Below, piece by piece: positions 6,759 through 17,238 of a stretch of 22,753 bases of DNA. Where the stretch lies: positions 1 to 22,753 of the forward strand of contig NZ_LGDW01000038.1 of the NCBI RefSeq assembly GCF_001280005.1. Direction: 5' to 3'. How positions within the stretch are numbered: the first letter of the stretch is position 1; the number at the start of each line of letters is the position of its first letter. The notes below the pieces were generated by a model. The model saw nothing but the letters and a program-made list of their open reading frames with translations, did not search any database and had not been told where the DNA came from. This DNA is from Streptomyces sp. NRRL WC-3618. GTDB lineage: Bacteria; Actinomycetota; Actinomycetes; Streptomycetales; Streptomycetaceae. The translations under genes were made by a program, and so were the position numbers.

Positions 6759-7415
6759 GTGACCGCCCCCGAGTCGCCCCAGCCCGCAGACGCGCCCGAC
6801 GACGACAAGTCGCACGTGCCTCCGCTGACGACCCGTGTCGTCATCGCCGAGGACGAGGCGCTCATCCGGCTCGATCTCAAGGAGATGCTCGAAGAAGAGG
6901 GTTACTCCGTCGTCGGTGAGGCCGGTGACGGTGAGGAGGCCGTGGAGCTCGCGCGCCTGCACCGGCCCGATCTCGTCATCCTCGATGTGAAGATGCCCAA
7001 GCTCGACGGCATCTCGGCGGCCGAGAAGATCGCCGAGGAGTCCATCGCGCCGGTCCTGATGCTGACCGCCTTCTCGCAGCGCGACCTCGTCGAGCGGGCC
7101 CGGGACGCCGGGGCCATGGCGTATCTCGTGAAGCCGTTCAGCAAGAGTGACGTCGTACCGGCGATCGAGATGGCGGTGTCGCGGTTCAACGAGCTGCGGA
7201 CGCTGGAGAAGGAGATCGCGGACCTCACTCAGCGTCTGGAGACCCGCAAGCTCGTCGACCGCGCCAAGTCGGTCCTGCAGACGGAGTACGGCCTGTCCGA
7301 GCCGGCCGCGTTCCGGTGGATCCAGAAGACGTCGATGGACCGGCGTATGTCGATGCAGCAGGTCGCCGAGGCGGTCATCGCGGACGCCGAGGAGAAGAAG
7401 GCGGCCAAGGGCTGA
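6759..7415 (+). CDS. pdtaR: ANTAR-domain response regulator, PdtaR-like
   Basis: A 218-residue two-component response regulator whose output domain binds RNA. GTG at 6759 is chosen because AAGGAG (6748-6753) lies 5 nt upstream; an in-frame extension to 6705 has no support. The receiver domain (residues about 25-140) has the acidic pair E31/D32, phospho-acceptor D76 in LVILDVKMPKLDG, switch T103 and K125 in LVKPFSK. A helical linker (145-165) leads to an ANTAR domain (about 155-212) containing AKSVLQTEYGLSEPAAFRWI and RRMSMQQVAEAVI. ANTAR proteins typically act as antiterminators, binding paired hexaloop hairpins in nascent RNA; the mycobacterial homologue PdtaR is phosphorylated by the kinase PdtaS. 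No kinase is encoded in this window, so the partner must lie elsewhere. The gene is divergent from tRNA-Leu and convergent with livF. Confidence 0.93.
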   Translation: MTAPESPQPADAPDDDKSHVPPLTTRVVIAEDEALIRLDLKEMLEEEGYSVVGEAGDGEEAVELARLHRPDLVILDVKMPKLDGISAAEKIAEESIAPVLMLTAFSQRDLVERARDAGAMAYLVKPFSKSDVVPAIEMAVSRFNELRTLEKEIADLTQRLETRKLVDRAKSVLQTEYGLSEPAAFRWIQKTSMDRRMSMQQVAEAVIADAEEKKAAKG

Positions 7416-7439
7416 CGCGGCCACAGACGGATGTGGATG

Positions 7440-7485
7440 TACGAGGAGGCCCGCACCCCGGGTTGGGGGTGCGGGCCTCCTCGTA
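7440..7485. terminator. Long bidirectional hairpin terminator
   Basis: A perfect 20-bp inverted repeat (7440-7459 and 7466-7485) with loop GGGTTG, lying between the stop of the response regulator (7415) and the stop of livF (7511). G7439 pairs with C7486, and pairing with G-T wobbles continues outward to about 7435/7490. There is no T-tract, as is common for Streptomyces terminators. It can serve both convergent genes. Confidence 0.85.
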
Positions 7486-7510
7486 CGTCTCGGACGTACC
7501 GTCGAGGGAC

Positions 7511-8223
<713 letters not shown>

Positions 8224-8227
<4 letters not shown>

Positions 8228-9105
8228 TGGGCGGGTCCTTCCGTGCTGGTGTCGCTTTTCGCTCCGGAGCCCTCGGCGGCTTCGACTTCGGCGGCCTCCT
8301 CGGCGCCGGGGGCGCCTTCGAAGGGGGTGCCGAGGTAGGCGGCGATGACGCGGTCGTCGTTCTGGACGATGTCGGAGGTGCCTTCGACGAGTTTTTCGCC
8401 TTGGACGAGACAGGCGACGCGGTCGCTCAGGTTGAAGATGAAGCGCATGTCGTGCTCGATGACGAGGACGGCGATGCCTCGGTCGCGGATGGCGAAGACG
8501 AGCTCTTCGGTGGCGCGGGTCTCCTGGGGGTTCATGCCGGCGGTGGGCTCGTCCAGGAGGAGGAGGCCGGGTTCGCTGGCCATGGCCCGGGCGATTTCGA
8601 GCTTGCGCTGTTCGCCGTAGGGGAGGTTGCGGGAGAGGTGGTCCGCCTTGTGGGCGAGGCCGATGAACTCGAGGAGTTCCATGGCGCGTTCGCGGGAGGC
8701 GGCTTCGGCCTTGCGGAAGCCGGGGCCGCGCAGGAGGGCCGACCAGAGGCCTTCCTTGGTGCGGGTGTGGCGGCCGACGAGGACGTTTTCCAGGACGGTC
8801 ATGTTGGCGAAGAGCCGGATGTTCTGGAAGGTGCGGGCGATGCCGGCGCTGGTCACCAGGTGGGGCTTGGGCGGGAGGACGGTGCCCTTGTAGGAGACCT
8901 TGCCCTCGGTGGGGACGTAGAGGCCGGTCAGGCAGTTGAAGAAGGTGGTCTTGCCTGCGCCGTTGGGGCCGATGAGGCCGACGATCTCGCCGGCGTTGAC
9001 GGTGAGGTCGACGCTGCGTACGGCGGTGAGGCCGCCGAAGCGCATGGTGACGCCGGTGGCTTCGAGGACGGGGCTGGTGGCCGTGGTGGTGGTCATGGGG
9101 GTCAC
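8224..9105 (-). CDS. livG: Branched-chain amino acid ABC transporter, ATP-binding protein LivG
   Basis: A 293-residue ATPase, the second nucleotide-binding subunit of the importer. Walker A is GPNGAGKT (46-53), the signature LPYGEQRKLEIA is the divergent LivG form, Walker B is LLLLDEPTAG, and VIEHDM contains the switch histidine. GTG at 9105 is chosen because its GTGA overlaps the livM stop by 4 bp; an ATG three codons in (9096) is an alternative. The C-terminus carries an acidic alanine/glutamate-rich tail of about 40 residues beyond the usual end, probably disordered. Confidence 0.95.
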
Positions 9106-10874
9106 GCCCCTGCCTTGGTGACGCCGACGGTGGTGTCGGGGAGGCGGGATTCGGGGATGTCGAGTTGGTCTGTCTCGTGGAATTCGAGCTGGCGGCGTCG
9201 GTTGGCGATGATGCCTTCGGGCCGGAAGCGCATGAGGATCACGAGGGCGATGCCGAAGGCGAAGAGCTGGTACTCCTTGAGGAAGCCGAGCTTCTCGGGG
9301 AGGAGGTAGAGGAGTGTGGCGCCGAGGATGGGGCCGCCTACGGTGCCCATGCCGCCGAGGACGACCGCGGCGAGCAGGAAGGCGGAGTTCGGCGGGACGG
9401 AGCCGGCGAACTGGTAGGGGGCGGGGTTGACGCTGTAGCCGACGTGGGCGCTGACCGTGCCGGCGAGGCCGGCGAGGGAGGCGCCGAGTGCGAAGGCGAT
9501 GAGCTTGACGCGGAAGCCGTTGATGCCCATGGCGGTGGCGGCGGTCTCGTCCTCGCGGATGGCGATCCAGGAGCGGCCGATGCGGGAGTCGGCTGCCCTG
9601 TTGAAGACGACCACGACGATGGCGGTGATGATCAGCATCAGCAGGAAGTAGTTCGCGAATCGGCCGAGGGTGATCGGGCCGATGTCGTGGGGTGTTCCGA
9701 AGTTGAAGCCGAAGATCTGCAGGTCGGGGATCATCGAGATGCCGTTGGGGCCGTTGGTGATGTTGGGGCCGGAGGTGCCGTCGAGGTTGTTGACGGTGAT
9801 GCGGAAGATCTCTCCGAATCCCAGGGTGACGATGGCGAGGTAGTCGCCGCGCAGTCGCAGGGTGGGGGCGCCGATGAGGACGCCGAAGACGAGCGAGGCG
9901 AGCATGCCGGTGAGCATGGCGGCCCAGAAGGGGAACTGGACGCCGGAGAACCGGGAGAACTCGGAGCCGGAGACCAGGGCCGCGGCGTAGGCGCCGACGC
10001 CGAGGAAGGCGACGTATCCGAGGTCGAGGAGTCCGGTGAGGCCGACGACGATGTTGAGGCCGAGGGCGACGGTGGCGACGACGAGGATGTTCACGCCGAG
10101 GTTGGCGTTGTGCTCGTCGTTCTCGACGAAGGGGAAGAGCGCCGCGGCGAGGAACGCCATGGAGGTGGCGAATCCCTTGTGGCGGGCGTTGAGTGCCGAG
10201 ATGCGGTCGAAGAGGCCGGCCGTGAGGAGTGCCCAGGCGCCGAAGATGACCAGCAGCAGGTAGCCCAGGAACGTTTCGCTGGCGTCCGGGTCGACGCCGA
10301 TGCCGTAGGCGAAGACGACCAGGGCGAGGGCGGTGGCGGCGGAGATCACGAGGCGTTCGACCCAGTCGGGCAGTGCGCTCGCCGCGGGGATGTTCTCGGG
10401 CTTGGTGATGTAGCTCTTGGCGGTGTCGCCGGGCTGGGGGAGCGCGAGGGCTCCGACGAGGGACACCAGTGAGCCGATCGCGGCGATGTAGGCGCCGGGG
10501 TCGAGGGCGACGAGGCCCTTGAGGTCGACGGCGATCGCGATGGCGGTGAACCAGCTCACGGCGAAGGCGGAGGCTGCGGCGAGGACGACGGGCGCGACGG
10601 CGCCTGCCGGGTTGAGCCAGGTGAGGCCGCGTACGTTCCAGCAGGTGAGCGCGTACAGGAGCGTGAGTACGCCGGCTACGAGGGCGAGGATCTGGAGTCC
10701 GGCCGGGGAGCCGTAGTAGGTGAGGTCCCCGGGGAATTCGGACGTGTAGGTCCAGGACATGAACGTGCTGGCGATGGTGCCGACGGCGCCTGTGGCGACG
10801 AGGACGCGAGCGGCGTTCTGGGGGAGTGCGATGAGGCCGCGCGGGGCGGCCGTGGTCGTCTCGGTGGTTGCCAT
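9102..10874 (-). CDS. livM: Branched-chain amino acid ABC transporter permease LivM with long N-terminal extension
   Basis: A 590-residue membrane permease, one half of the transmembrane channel with LivH. The canonical LivM core is recognisable from about residue 260: LGLNIVVGLTGLLDLGYVAF, GAPTLRLRGDYLAIVTLGFG, and the ATPase-coupling loop GRSWIAIREDETAATAMGIN, ending in FRPEGI. Before it lie about 250 residues with roughly six to seven extra hydrophobic segments (about 22-42, 59-79, 91-116, 127-146, 174-194, 202-222, 236-250). Typical LivM proteins are about 320-425 residues, so this one is unusually long. ATG at 10874 follows the livH stop by 5 bp; the much longer frame to 11621 overlaps livH and is not credible. 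Confidence 0.93.
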   Translation of the reverse strand: MATTETTTAAPRGLIALPQNAARVLVATGAVGTIASTFMSWTYTSEFPGDLTYYGSPAGLQILALVAGVLTLLYALTCWNVRGLTWLNPAGAVAPVVLAAASAFAVSWFTAIAIAVDLKGLVALDPGAYIAAIGSLVSLVGALALPQPGDTAKSYITKPENIPAASALPDWVERLVISAATALALVVFAYGIGVDPDASETFLGYLLLVIFGAWALLTAGLFDRISALNARHKGFATSMAFLAAALFPFVENDEHNANLGVNILVVATVALGLNIVVGLTGLLDLGYVAFLGVGAYAAALVSGSEFSRFSGVQFPFWAAMLTGMLASLVFGVLIGAPTLRLRGDYLAIVTLGFGEIFRITVNNLDGTSGPNITNGPNGISMIPDLQIFGFNFGTPHDIGPITLGRFANYFLLMLIITAIVVVVFNRAADSRIGRSWIAIREDETAATAMGINGFRVKLIAFALGASLAGLAGTVSAHVGYSVNPAPYQFAGSVPPNSAFLLAAVVLGGMGTVGGPILGATLLYLLPEKLGFLKEYQLFAFGIALVILMRFRPEGIIANRRRQLEFHETDQLDIPESRLPDTTVGVTKAGA

Positions 10875-10879
10875 GGTGA

Positions 10880-11812
10880 TCACGCCCTGTCCGCGACGCG
10901 TTCGCCGACCAGGCCTTGTGGCCTGAACAGCAGTACGAGGATGAGGAGGACGAAGGCCCACACGGAGGCCCAGCCGCCGCCGCCGAGCTGCTGCATGCCG
11001 GGGATGCCGTCGATGTACGAGGTGGCCATGGTTTCGGCGAGGCCGAGCACGAGGCCGCCGATCATGGCGCCGTAGATGTTGCCGATGCCGCCGAGGACGG
11101 CGGCGGTGAAGGCCTTGAGTCCCATCTGGAAGCCCATGTCGTACTTGACCGAGCCGTAGCGCAGGCCGTAGGCGACCGCGGCGACCGCGGCGAAGAACCC
11201 GCCGATGGCGAAGGCGATCACGATGATGCGGTTGGTGTCGATGCCCATGAGCTGCGCGGTGTCGGGGTCCTGCGCGGTGGCCTGCATGGCGCGGCCGGTG
11301 CGGGAGAGGTTGACGAAGAGCGCGAGGGCCGCCATGCACAGGGGGGCGGCGACGATGACGAATACGGAGCCGCTGTTGATGCTGACGGAGCCGATGTGCA
11401 GGGGGCCGAAGTCCAGCTGGGGGAAGTTCCGGTCGGTCTTCGCGTCGGGGTACCAGTTGAAGACGGCCTGCTGGAGCGCGAGGGAGAGGCCGATGGCGGT
11501 GATGAGGGGTGCGAGGCGTGGCGCTCCGCGTAGCGGTCGGTAGGCGAAGCGTTCGGCTCCGACGGCGATGAGGACGGAGACGAGCCCGCCGCCGATGAGC
11601 ATCGCCGGTAGGGCTAGCCACATGGATGTGCCGTTGGGCAGGACGTAGAGATAGACCGTGAGTGCGCCGAAGCCGCCGGTCATGAAGATCTCGCCATGGG
11701 CGAAGTTGATGAGCTGGACGATGCCGTACACCATCGTGTAACCGATGGCGATCAGCCCGTACATCGAGCCGAGGAACAGCCCGTTGGCCAGCTGCTGCGG
11801 CAGAGTGTGCAC
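10880..11812 (-). CDS. livH: Branched-chain amino acid ABC transporter permease LivH
   Basis: A 310-residue integral membrane permease with about eight hydrophobic segments. Family motifs are NGLFLGSMYGLIAIGYTMVY and IVQLINFAHGEIFMTGGF at the N-terminus, ERFAYRPLRGAPRLAPLITA, and the coupling loop AMQATAQDPDTAQLMGIDTN; it ends in LLFRPQGLVGER. GTG at 11812 is chosen because GGAGG (11824-11820) lies 7 nt upstream and the protein then aligns from its usual first residues. It follows livK by 110 bp containing a GC-rich hairpin and is tightly linked to livM. Confidence 0.95.
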   Translation of the reverse strand: MHTLPQQLANGLFLGSMYGLIAIGYTMVYGIVQLINFAHGEIFMTGGFGALTVYLYVLPNGTSMWLALPAMLIGGGLVSVLIAVGAERFAYRPLRGAPRLAPLITAIGLSLALQQAVFNWYPDAKTDRNFPQLDFGPLHIGSVSINSGSVFVIVAAPLCMAALALFVNLSRTGRAMQATAQDPDTAQLMGIDTNRIIVIAFAIGGFFAAVAAVAYGLRYGSVKYDMGFQMGLKAFTAAVLGGIGNIYGAMIGGLVLGLAETMATSYIDGIPGMQQLGGGGWASVWAFVLLILVLLFRPQGLVGERVADRA

Positions 11813-11858
11813 CGCATGGCCTCCATGTGGGTGGGTGGGGAGTGAGCAGGGCGTGAAA

Positions 11859-11898
11859 CGGGCCGCGCGGTGACGTGTGGTCGTGGCCGCGCGGCCCG
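11859..11898 (-). terminator. GC-rich hairpin between livK and livH
   Basis: A 12-bp perfect inverted repeat (11859-11870 and 11887-11898), with an 11-bp core GGGCCGCGCGG, around a 16-nt loop. It lies 24 bp after the livK stop and about 46 bp before livH. There is no T-tract. In binding-protein-dependent operons such structures usually stabilise the upstream message or partly terminate transcription, lowering permease and ATPase expression relative to binding protein. Confidence 0.7.
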
Positions 11899-11922
11899 GG
11901 GTGGTGCTAGCGGCGGTGGAGA

Positions 11923-13143
11923 TCAGCCGTTGAACGTGCCGCTCTTGACGGCCTTCCACTTGCCGTCGACGACCTGGTAGACGGTGAGCTGCTTGTTGGT
12001 GGTGTCGCCGTACTCGTCGAAGGCGACGGGGCCGGCGATGCCGTCGAACTGGGTCTTCTGCACCTCGGCGACGATCTTGGCGCGGGCGCCGTCCGGGACC
12101 TTGCCGTCCTTCACGACGGCGCCGATCGCCTTGATGATGGCGGTCGCGGCGTCGTAGGAGTAGCCGCCGTACGTGCCGTAGTCGCCCTTGAGGCCGGAGG
12201 CCTTGTACTTCTTGATGAAGTCGGCGGCGGAGGGCAGGGAGTCGACGGGCGCGCCGACGGAGGTGACGAGGTCACCTTCGGAGGTCTTGCCGGAGGACTC
12301 GATGTAGGTCGGGGTGAACATGCCGTCACCGCCGAACAGCGGGATCTTGGCGCCGCCGTCCTTGAGCTGCTTGGTGAGCTTCTCGGACTCGTCGTACTGG
12401 CCGCCGTAGTAGACGATGTCGGCCTTGGAGTTCTTGATCTTGGTGACGAGCGCCGAGAAGTCGGTGTCGCCGGTGTTGACGTGGTCCTCGCCCGCGACCT
12501 TGCCGCCGGACTTGGTGAAGCCGGCCTTGAAGAGCTTGGCCAGCCCGGCGCCGTAGGTCTGCTTGTCGTCGACGACGAAGACGTTGCGCTTCTTGAGCGT
12601 GGTGTACGCGTACTCGGCCGCGAAGCCGCCCTGGAGGGCGTCGGTGGTGGCGGTGCGGAAGTACGTCTTGAAGGGACGCGACTTCGCCGTCTGCCAGTTC
12701 TTGCCCTGGGTGAGCTCGGGCGCCGTGTTGGAGGGCGAGATCTCGACCAGGCCGGCGGTGTCGAAGACCTGCTGCATCTGGGTGGCGACACCGGAGTTCA
12801 GCGGGCCGACGACGCCGAGGACCTTGTCGTTGCTGACGAGCTGCGTGGCGTTCTGCTGGCCGCTCGCGGGGATCGCCTTGTCGTCCAGCGCCAGGACCTT
12901 GAAGGTCACGCCGGGGACGGTGTTGTTCTTGTTGGCGTCGTCGACGGCGATCTGCACGCCACCCTGGATGCCGAGGCCCGTGGCGGAGTTCTGGCCGGTC
13001 AGCGGGGCGTCCACGCCGATGATGATCTCGGTCTTTTTGCCGTCGTTGTCGCTGCCGCTTTTGTCGCGCGAACCGCAGGCGGTCAGCGCGAGTGCTCCGG
13101 TGGTGAGCATGGCGGTGAGTACGACGAAAGAGCGCTGACGCAC
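11923..13143 (-). CDS. livK: Branched-chain amino acid ABC transporter substrate-binding lipoprotein LivK
   Basis: A 406-residue extracellular binding protein that captures the substrate for LivHMGF. It starts with GTG at 13143 (AGGA at 13154-13151, 7 nt upstream) and has a lipoprotein signal: MRQRSF, a hydrophobic stretch, then lipobox LTAC with the lipidated cysteine at residue 23, followed by a flexible Ser/Asp/Lys-rich linker. The mature part has the type I periplasmic-binding fold of leucine-binding proteins: IGVDAPLTGQNSATG, VVGPLNSGVATQMQQVF, ISPSNTAPELTQ, DKQTYGAGLAKLFK and YSYDAATAIIKAI. The ligand may be branched-chain amino acids or a related compound. The 199 bp upstream should hold the operon promoter, but no clear -35/-10 pair was found. 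Confidence 0.95.
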   Translation of the reverse strand: MRQRSFVVLTAMLTTGALALTACGSRDKSGSDNDGKKTEIIIGVDAPLTGQNSATGLGIQGGVQIAVDDANKNNTVPGVTFKVLALDDKAIPASGQQNATQLVSNDKVLGVVGPLNSGVATQMQQVFDTAGLVEISPSNTAPELTQGKNWQTAKSRPFKTYFRTATTDALQGGFAAEYAYTTLKKRNVFVVDDKQTYGAGLAKLFKAGFTKSGGKVAGEDHVNTGDTDFSALVTKIKNSKADIVYYGGQYDESEKLTKQLKDGGAKIPLFGGDGMFTPTYIESSGKTSEGDLVTSVGAPVDSLPSAADFIKKYKASGLKGDYGTYGGYSYDAATAIIKAIGAVVKDGKVPDGARAKIVAEVQKTQFDGIAGPVAFDEYGDTTNKQLTVYQVVDGKWKAVKSGTFNG

Positions 13144-13342
13144 GTGTAAATCCTCTCCCTGGCGCAGCGGCCCTGCTGGGCTGCCGTGTGTCTCGCCGGG
13201 CCGTACTGGGGTGGAGCAGGTCGTTCTGTTGACGCGCCCGGCGGCGCGGTGACTGGCCGTGACTCTAAGCCCCTCATGGGGTGGGAGCATATGGGTGGGC
13301 TTGCTTGTGACTTTCTTGTTATGACCTGCCGGTTGGTGATCC

Positions 13343-14062
13343 TTAACGAAGGCTGATCTCAGCCACTTTGGCCGGAATTCTCGGTGGTCCATATTCTGAG
13401 AATTGAGGGAGTCCGGTTGCCTCTGCCTGTGGCCTTGTGCTTGGCCGCGGGGGCACTGGGTGGCAGGCCCTGTTGACGAGCTCGGAGAGGTCGTCGGGGT
13501 AAGCGCCGCCGAAGATGAAACGGTGCTGCTGTATTGCGCGTGTGTTACGCAGCGTTACGTCAAGAAATGTACGGTCGGCGCCGAGGGGAATGTTCGCGCA
13601 GTCGGTCACGGATATCTGGACGGTGATCCGGAGGGTGGTCCCGGCGTTGATGGTGGGGGTCTGCGCGGGGGAGATGCGGGCGGTGAGACCGTCCGGTCCG
13701 GCGCCGGTGGCGCGCAGGGTGACGGGTGGCCCGCTGTGTACGGTCACCGCGAACCGGAACAGGCCGCTCGCGGGCGCGGAGTCGAAGGTCGCGGCGAGTC
13801 CGGTGTACCGGAACGTGGTGACGTTCGCGGGCCAGGGCATGCGGACGAGGGTGCGGGTGGGGGCGGACGGCTCCGGGGGCAGGAAGGCGATCACCGCGGC
13901 TGCCGTGGCGCCGAGCGCGGTGGCGCCGACAACGGCTCTGCGGACGCGCGGCGACTGGGCCTGCCAACGGTCCCTGAAGCGTGGTGTGTCGGCGCCGATG
14001 ACTTCGTAAGTCTCCTGCGTGTCCGCCGAGTTGACGGGCTCTATGGGGCCGATGCCGGTCAT
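13343..14062 (-). CDS. Membrane-anchored protein of unknown function
   Basis: 239 residues; I do not recognise the family. Residues 1-40 are hydrophilic and cytoplasmic-looking, VRRAVVGATALGATAAAVIA (40-59) plus the next residue or two form a single membrane segment preceded by arginines, and about 175 residues follow outside the cell. The exported part begins with a proline-rich linker, is rich in threonine, valine and alanine with beta-strand-like alternation, and has just two cysteines (155 and 200) that could form a disulfide. It resembles the general layout of actinobacterial surface proteins with an Ig-like or beta-sandwich domain, but no motif proves this. ATG at 14062 has GAGG about 9 nt upstream; the stop is TAA. 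It lies upstream of livK on the same strand, 199 bp away, so it is probably a separate unit. Confidence 0.75.
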   Translation of the reverse strand: MTGIGPIEPVNSADTQETYEVIGADTPRFRDRWQAQSPRVRRAVVGATALGATAAAVIAFLPPEPSAPTRTLVRMPWPANVTTFRYTGLAATFDSAPASGLFRFAVTVHSGPPVTLRATGAGPDGLTARISPAQTPTINAGTTLRITVQISVTDCANIPLGADRTFLDVTLRNTRAIQQHRFIFGGAYPDDLSELVNRACHPVPPRPSTRPQAEATGLPQFSEYGPPRIPAKVAEISLR

Positions 14063-14222
14063 GGTCGCAGCCTCATGGGGGAACGGTGGACCTCCGGCCC
14101 GTCTGGGGGCCCTCCCTCTGGGGGAGTTCGAGGACGGGGCCCGGTGAGGGCCCGTAGGGGGTTTCGGGGGTGCCGCCCCAGGGGTGTGGCGGGAAAGGGG
14201 GGCGCGGGCGGGGGGGACACCC

Positions 14223-14687
14223 TCAGCCCGCCGCAGGGGCGTCCCGCAGCAGGCAGGTCAGACGCGCCGTGCACACGCGCTTGCCGGCCTCGTCCGTGAT
14301 GACGACCTCGTACGTCGCCGTCGACCGCCCCCGGTGCACCGGTGTGGCCACGCCGGTGACCAGTCCGGAGCGGGCCCCGCGGTGGTGGGTGCAGTTCAGG
14401 TCCACGCCCACGGCGATCTTCGAGCTGCCTCCGTGCAGCATGGCCCCGACCGAGCCCAGGGTCTCGGCCAGTACCGCGGACGCGCCCCCGTGCAGCAGTC
14501 CGTACGGCTGGGTGTTGCCCTCGACGGGCATCGTGCCGACGACGCGGTCGGCCGACGCCTCCGTGATCTGGACGCCCATCCGGTTGCCGAGGTGTCCCGC
14601 GGAGAACATGGCGACCACGTCGATACCCAGTGCCGTGTACTCGTCGATGACCTCTTGCGGGAACTTCACGTGCTGCTGCTCACCCAT
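14223..14687 (-). CDS. PaaI-type hotdog-fold thioesterase
   Basis: A 154-residue predicted acyl-CoA thioesterase that hydrolyses CoA thioesters (in PaaI, aryl-CoA intermediates) in the cytoplasm. The hotdog helix motif PYGLLHGGASAVLAETLGS (61-79) contains the conserved HGG (66-68) and the catalytic acidic residue E75. Beta strands GVDLNCTHHRG and ATYEVVITDEAGKRVCTARL follow, as in the 4HBT family. ATG at 14687 is preferred; an in-frame extension to 14834 overlaps the upstream oxidoreductase gene and has no homology. It lies 70 bp downstream of that gene on the same strand, but a palindrome at 14745-14762 suggests it may have its own regulated promoter. The substrate is unknown. Confidence 0.9.
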   Translation of the reverse strand: MGEQQHVKFPQEVIDEYTALGIDVVAMFSAGHLGNRMGVQITEASADRVVGTMPVEGNTQPYGLLHGGASAVLAETLGSVGAMLHGGSSKIAVGVDLNCTHHRGARSGLVTGVATPVHRGRSTATYEVVITDEAGKRVCTARLTCLLRDAPAAG

Positions 14688-14744
14688 GGGGCCCCGGCTC
14701 CGTTCTTCGTGATCGGTACGGCGTCCGCACACCTGCGTCCATCC

Positions 14745-14757
14745 ACTGAGCAAACGC

Positions 14758-14762
<5 letters not shown>
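14745..14762. promoter_or_regulatory. Perfect palindrome upstream of the thioesterase, operator-like
   Basis: ACTGAGCAAACGCTCAGT is a 7-bp perfect inverted repeat with a 4-bp centre. It lies 58-75 bp upstream of the thioesterase start and overlaps the stop codon of the upstream oxidoreductase (14760-14758). Size and symmetry fit a TetR-family operator; as RNA it would be a small hairpin without a T-tract. Confidence 0.55.
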
Positions 14763-17052
<2,290 letters not shown>

Positions 17053-17067
17053 TGCTGAACCCCTTCA

Positions 17068-17095
17068 CTTGCACGTGTCTCTCCGCTTGCACGTG
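17068..17095 (-). promoter_or_regulatory. Two direct repeats of CACGTGCAAG upstream of the oxidoreductase
   Basis: On the minus strand CACGTGCAAG occurs exactly at 17095-17086 and 17077-17068, with 8 bp between copies. The copy nearest the gene lies 15 bp upstream of the ATG at 17052, just before the ribosome-binding site. Each contains the symmetric hexamer CACGTG; a third CACGTG occurs at 17219-17224 near the polA start. Confidence 0.6.
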
Positions 17096-17238
17096 GTGGG
17101 CTCGCGCACGGCTCGCCTGCGTGTGTGCCACCCGATTGATCCTCGCACGGGGCGGTGACAGTGGTGTAGGGGGTCCTGGACGGCTCGGGCGGGGCCGGGC
17201 GGCCCGCGTTGTCAGTGGCACGTGGCAGGATCGGGGTC

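Noticed and set aside
7440..7485. Hexaloop hairpin beside the ANTAR regulator as its own RNA target
   Set aside because: There is only one hairpin, and the loop is GGGTTG (CAACCC on the other strand), lacking A at position 1 and G at position 4; a terminator between convergent genes explains it better.
10875..11621. LivM starting at 11621
   Set aside because: It would overlap livH completely in another frame, with an Arg/His/Pro-rich translation; the ATG at 10874 fits the operon spacing.
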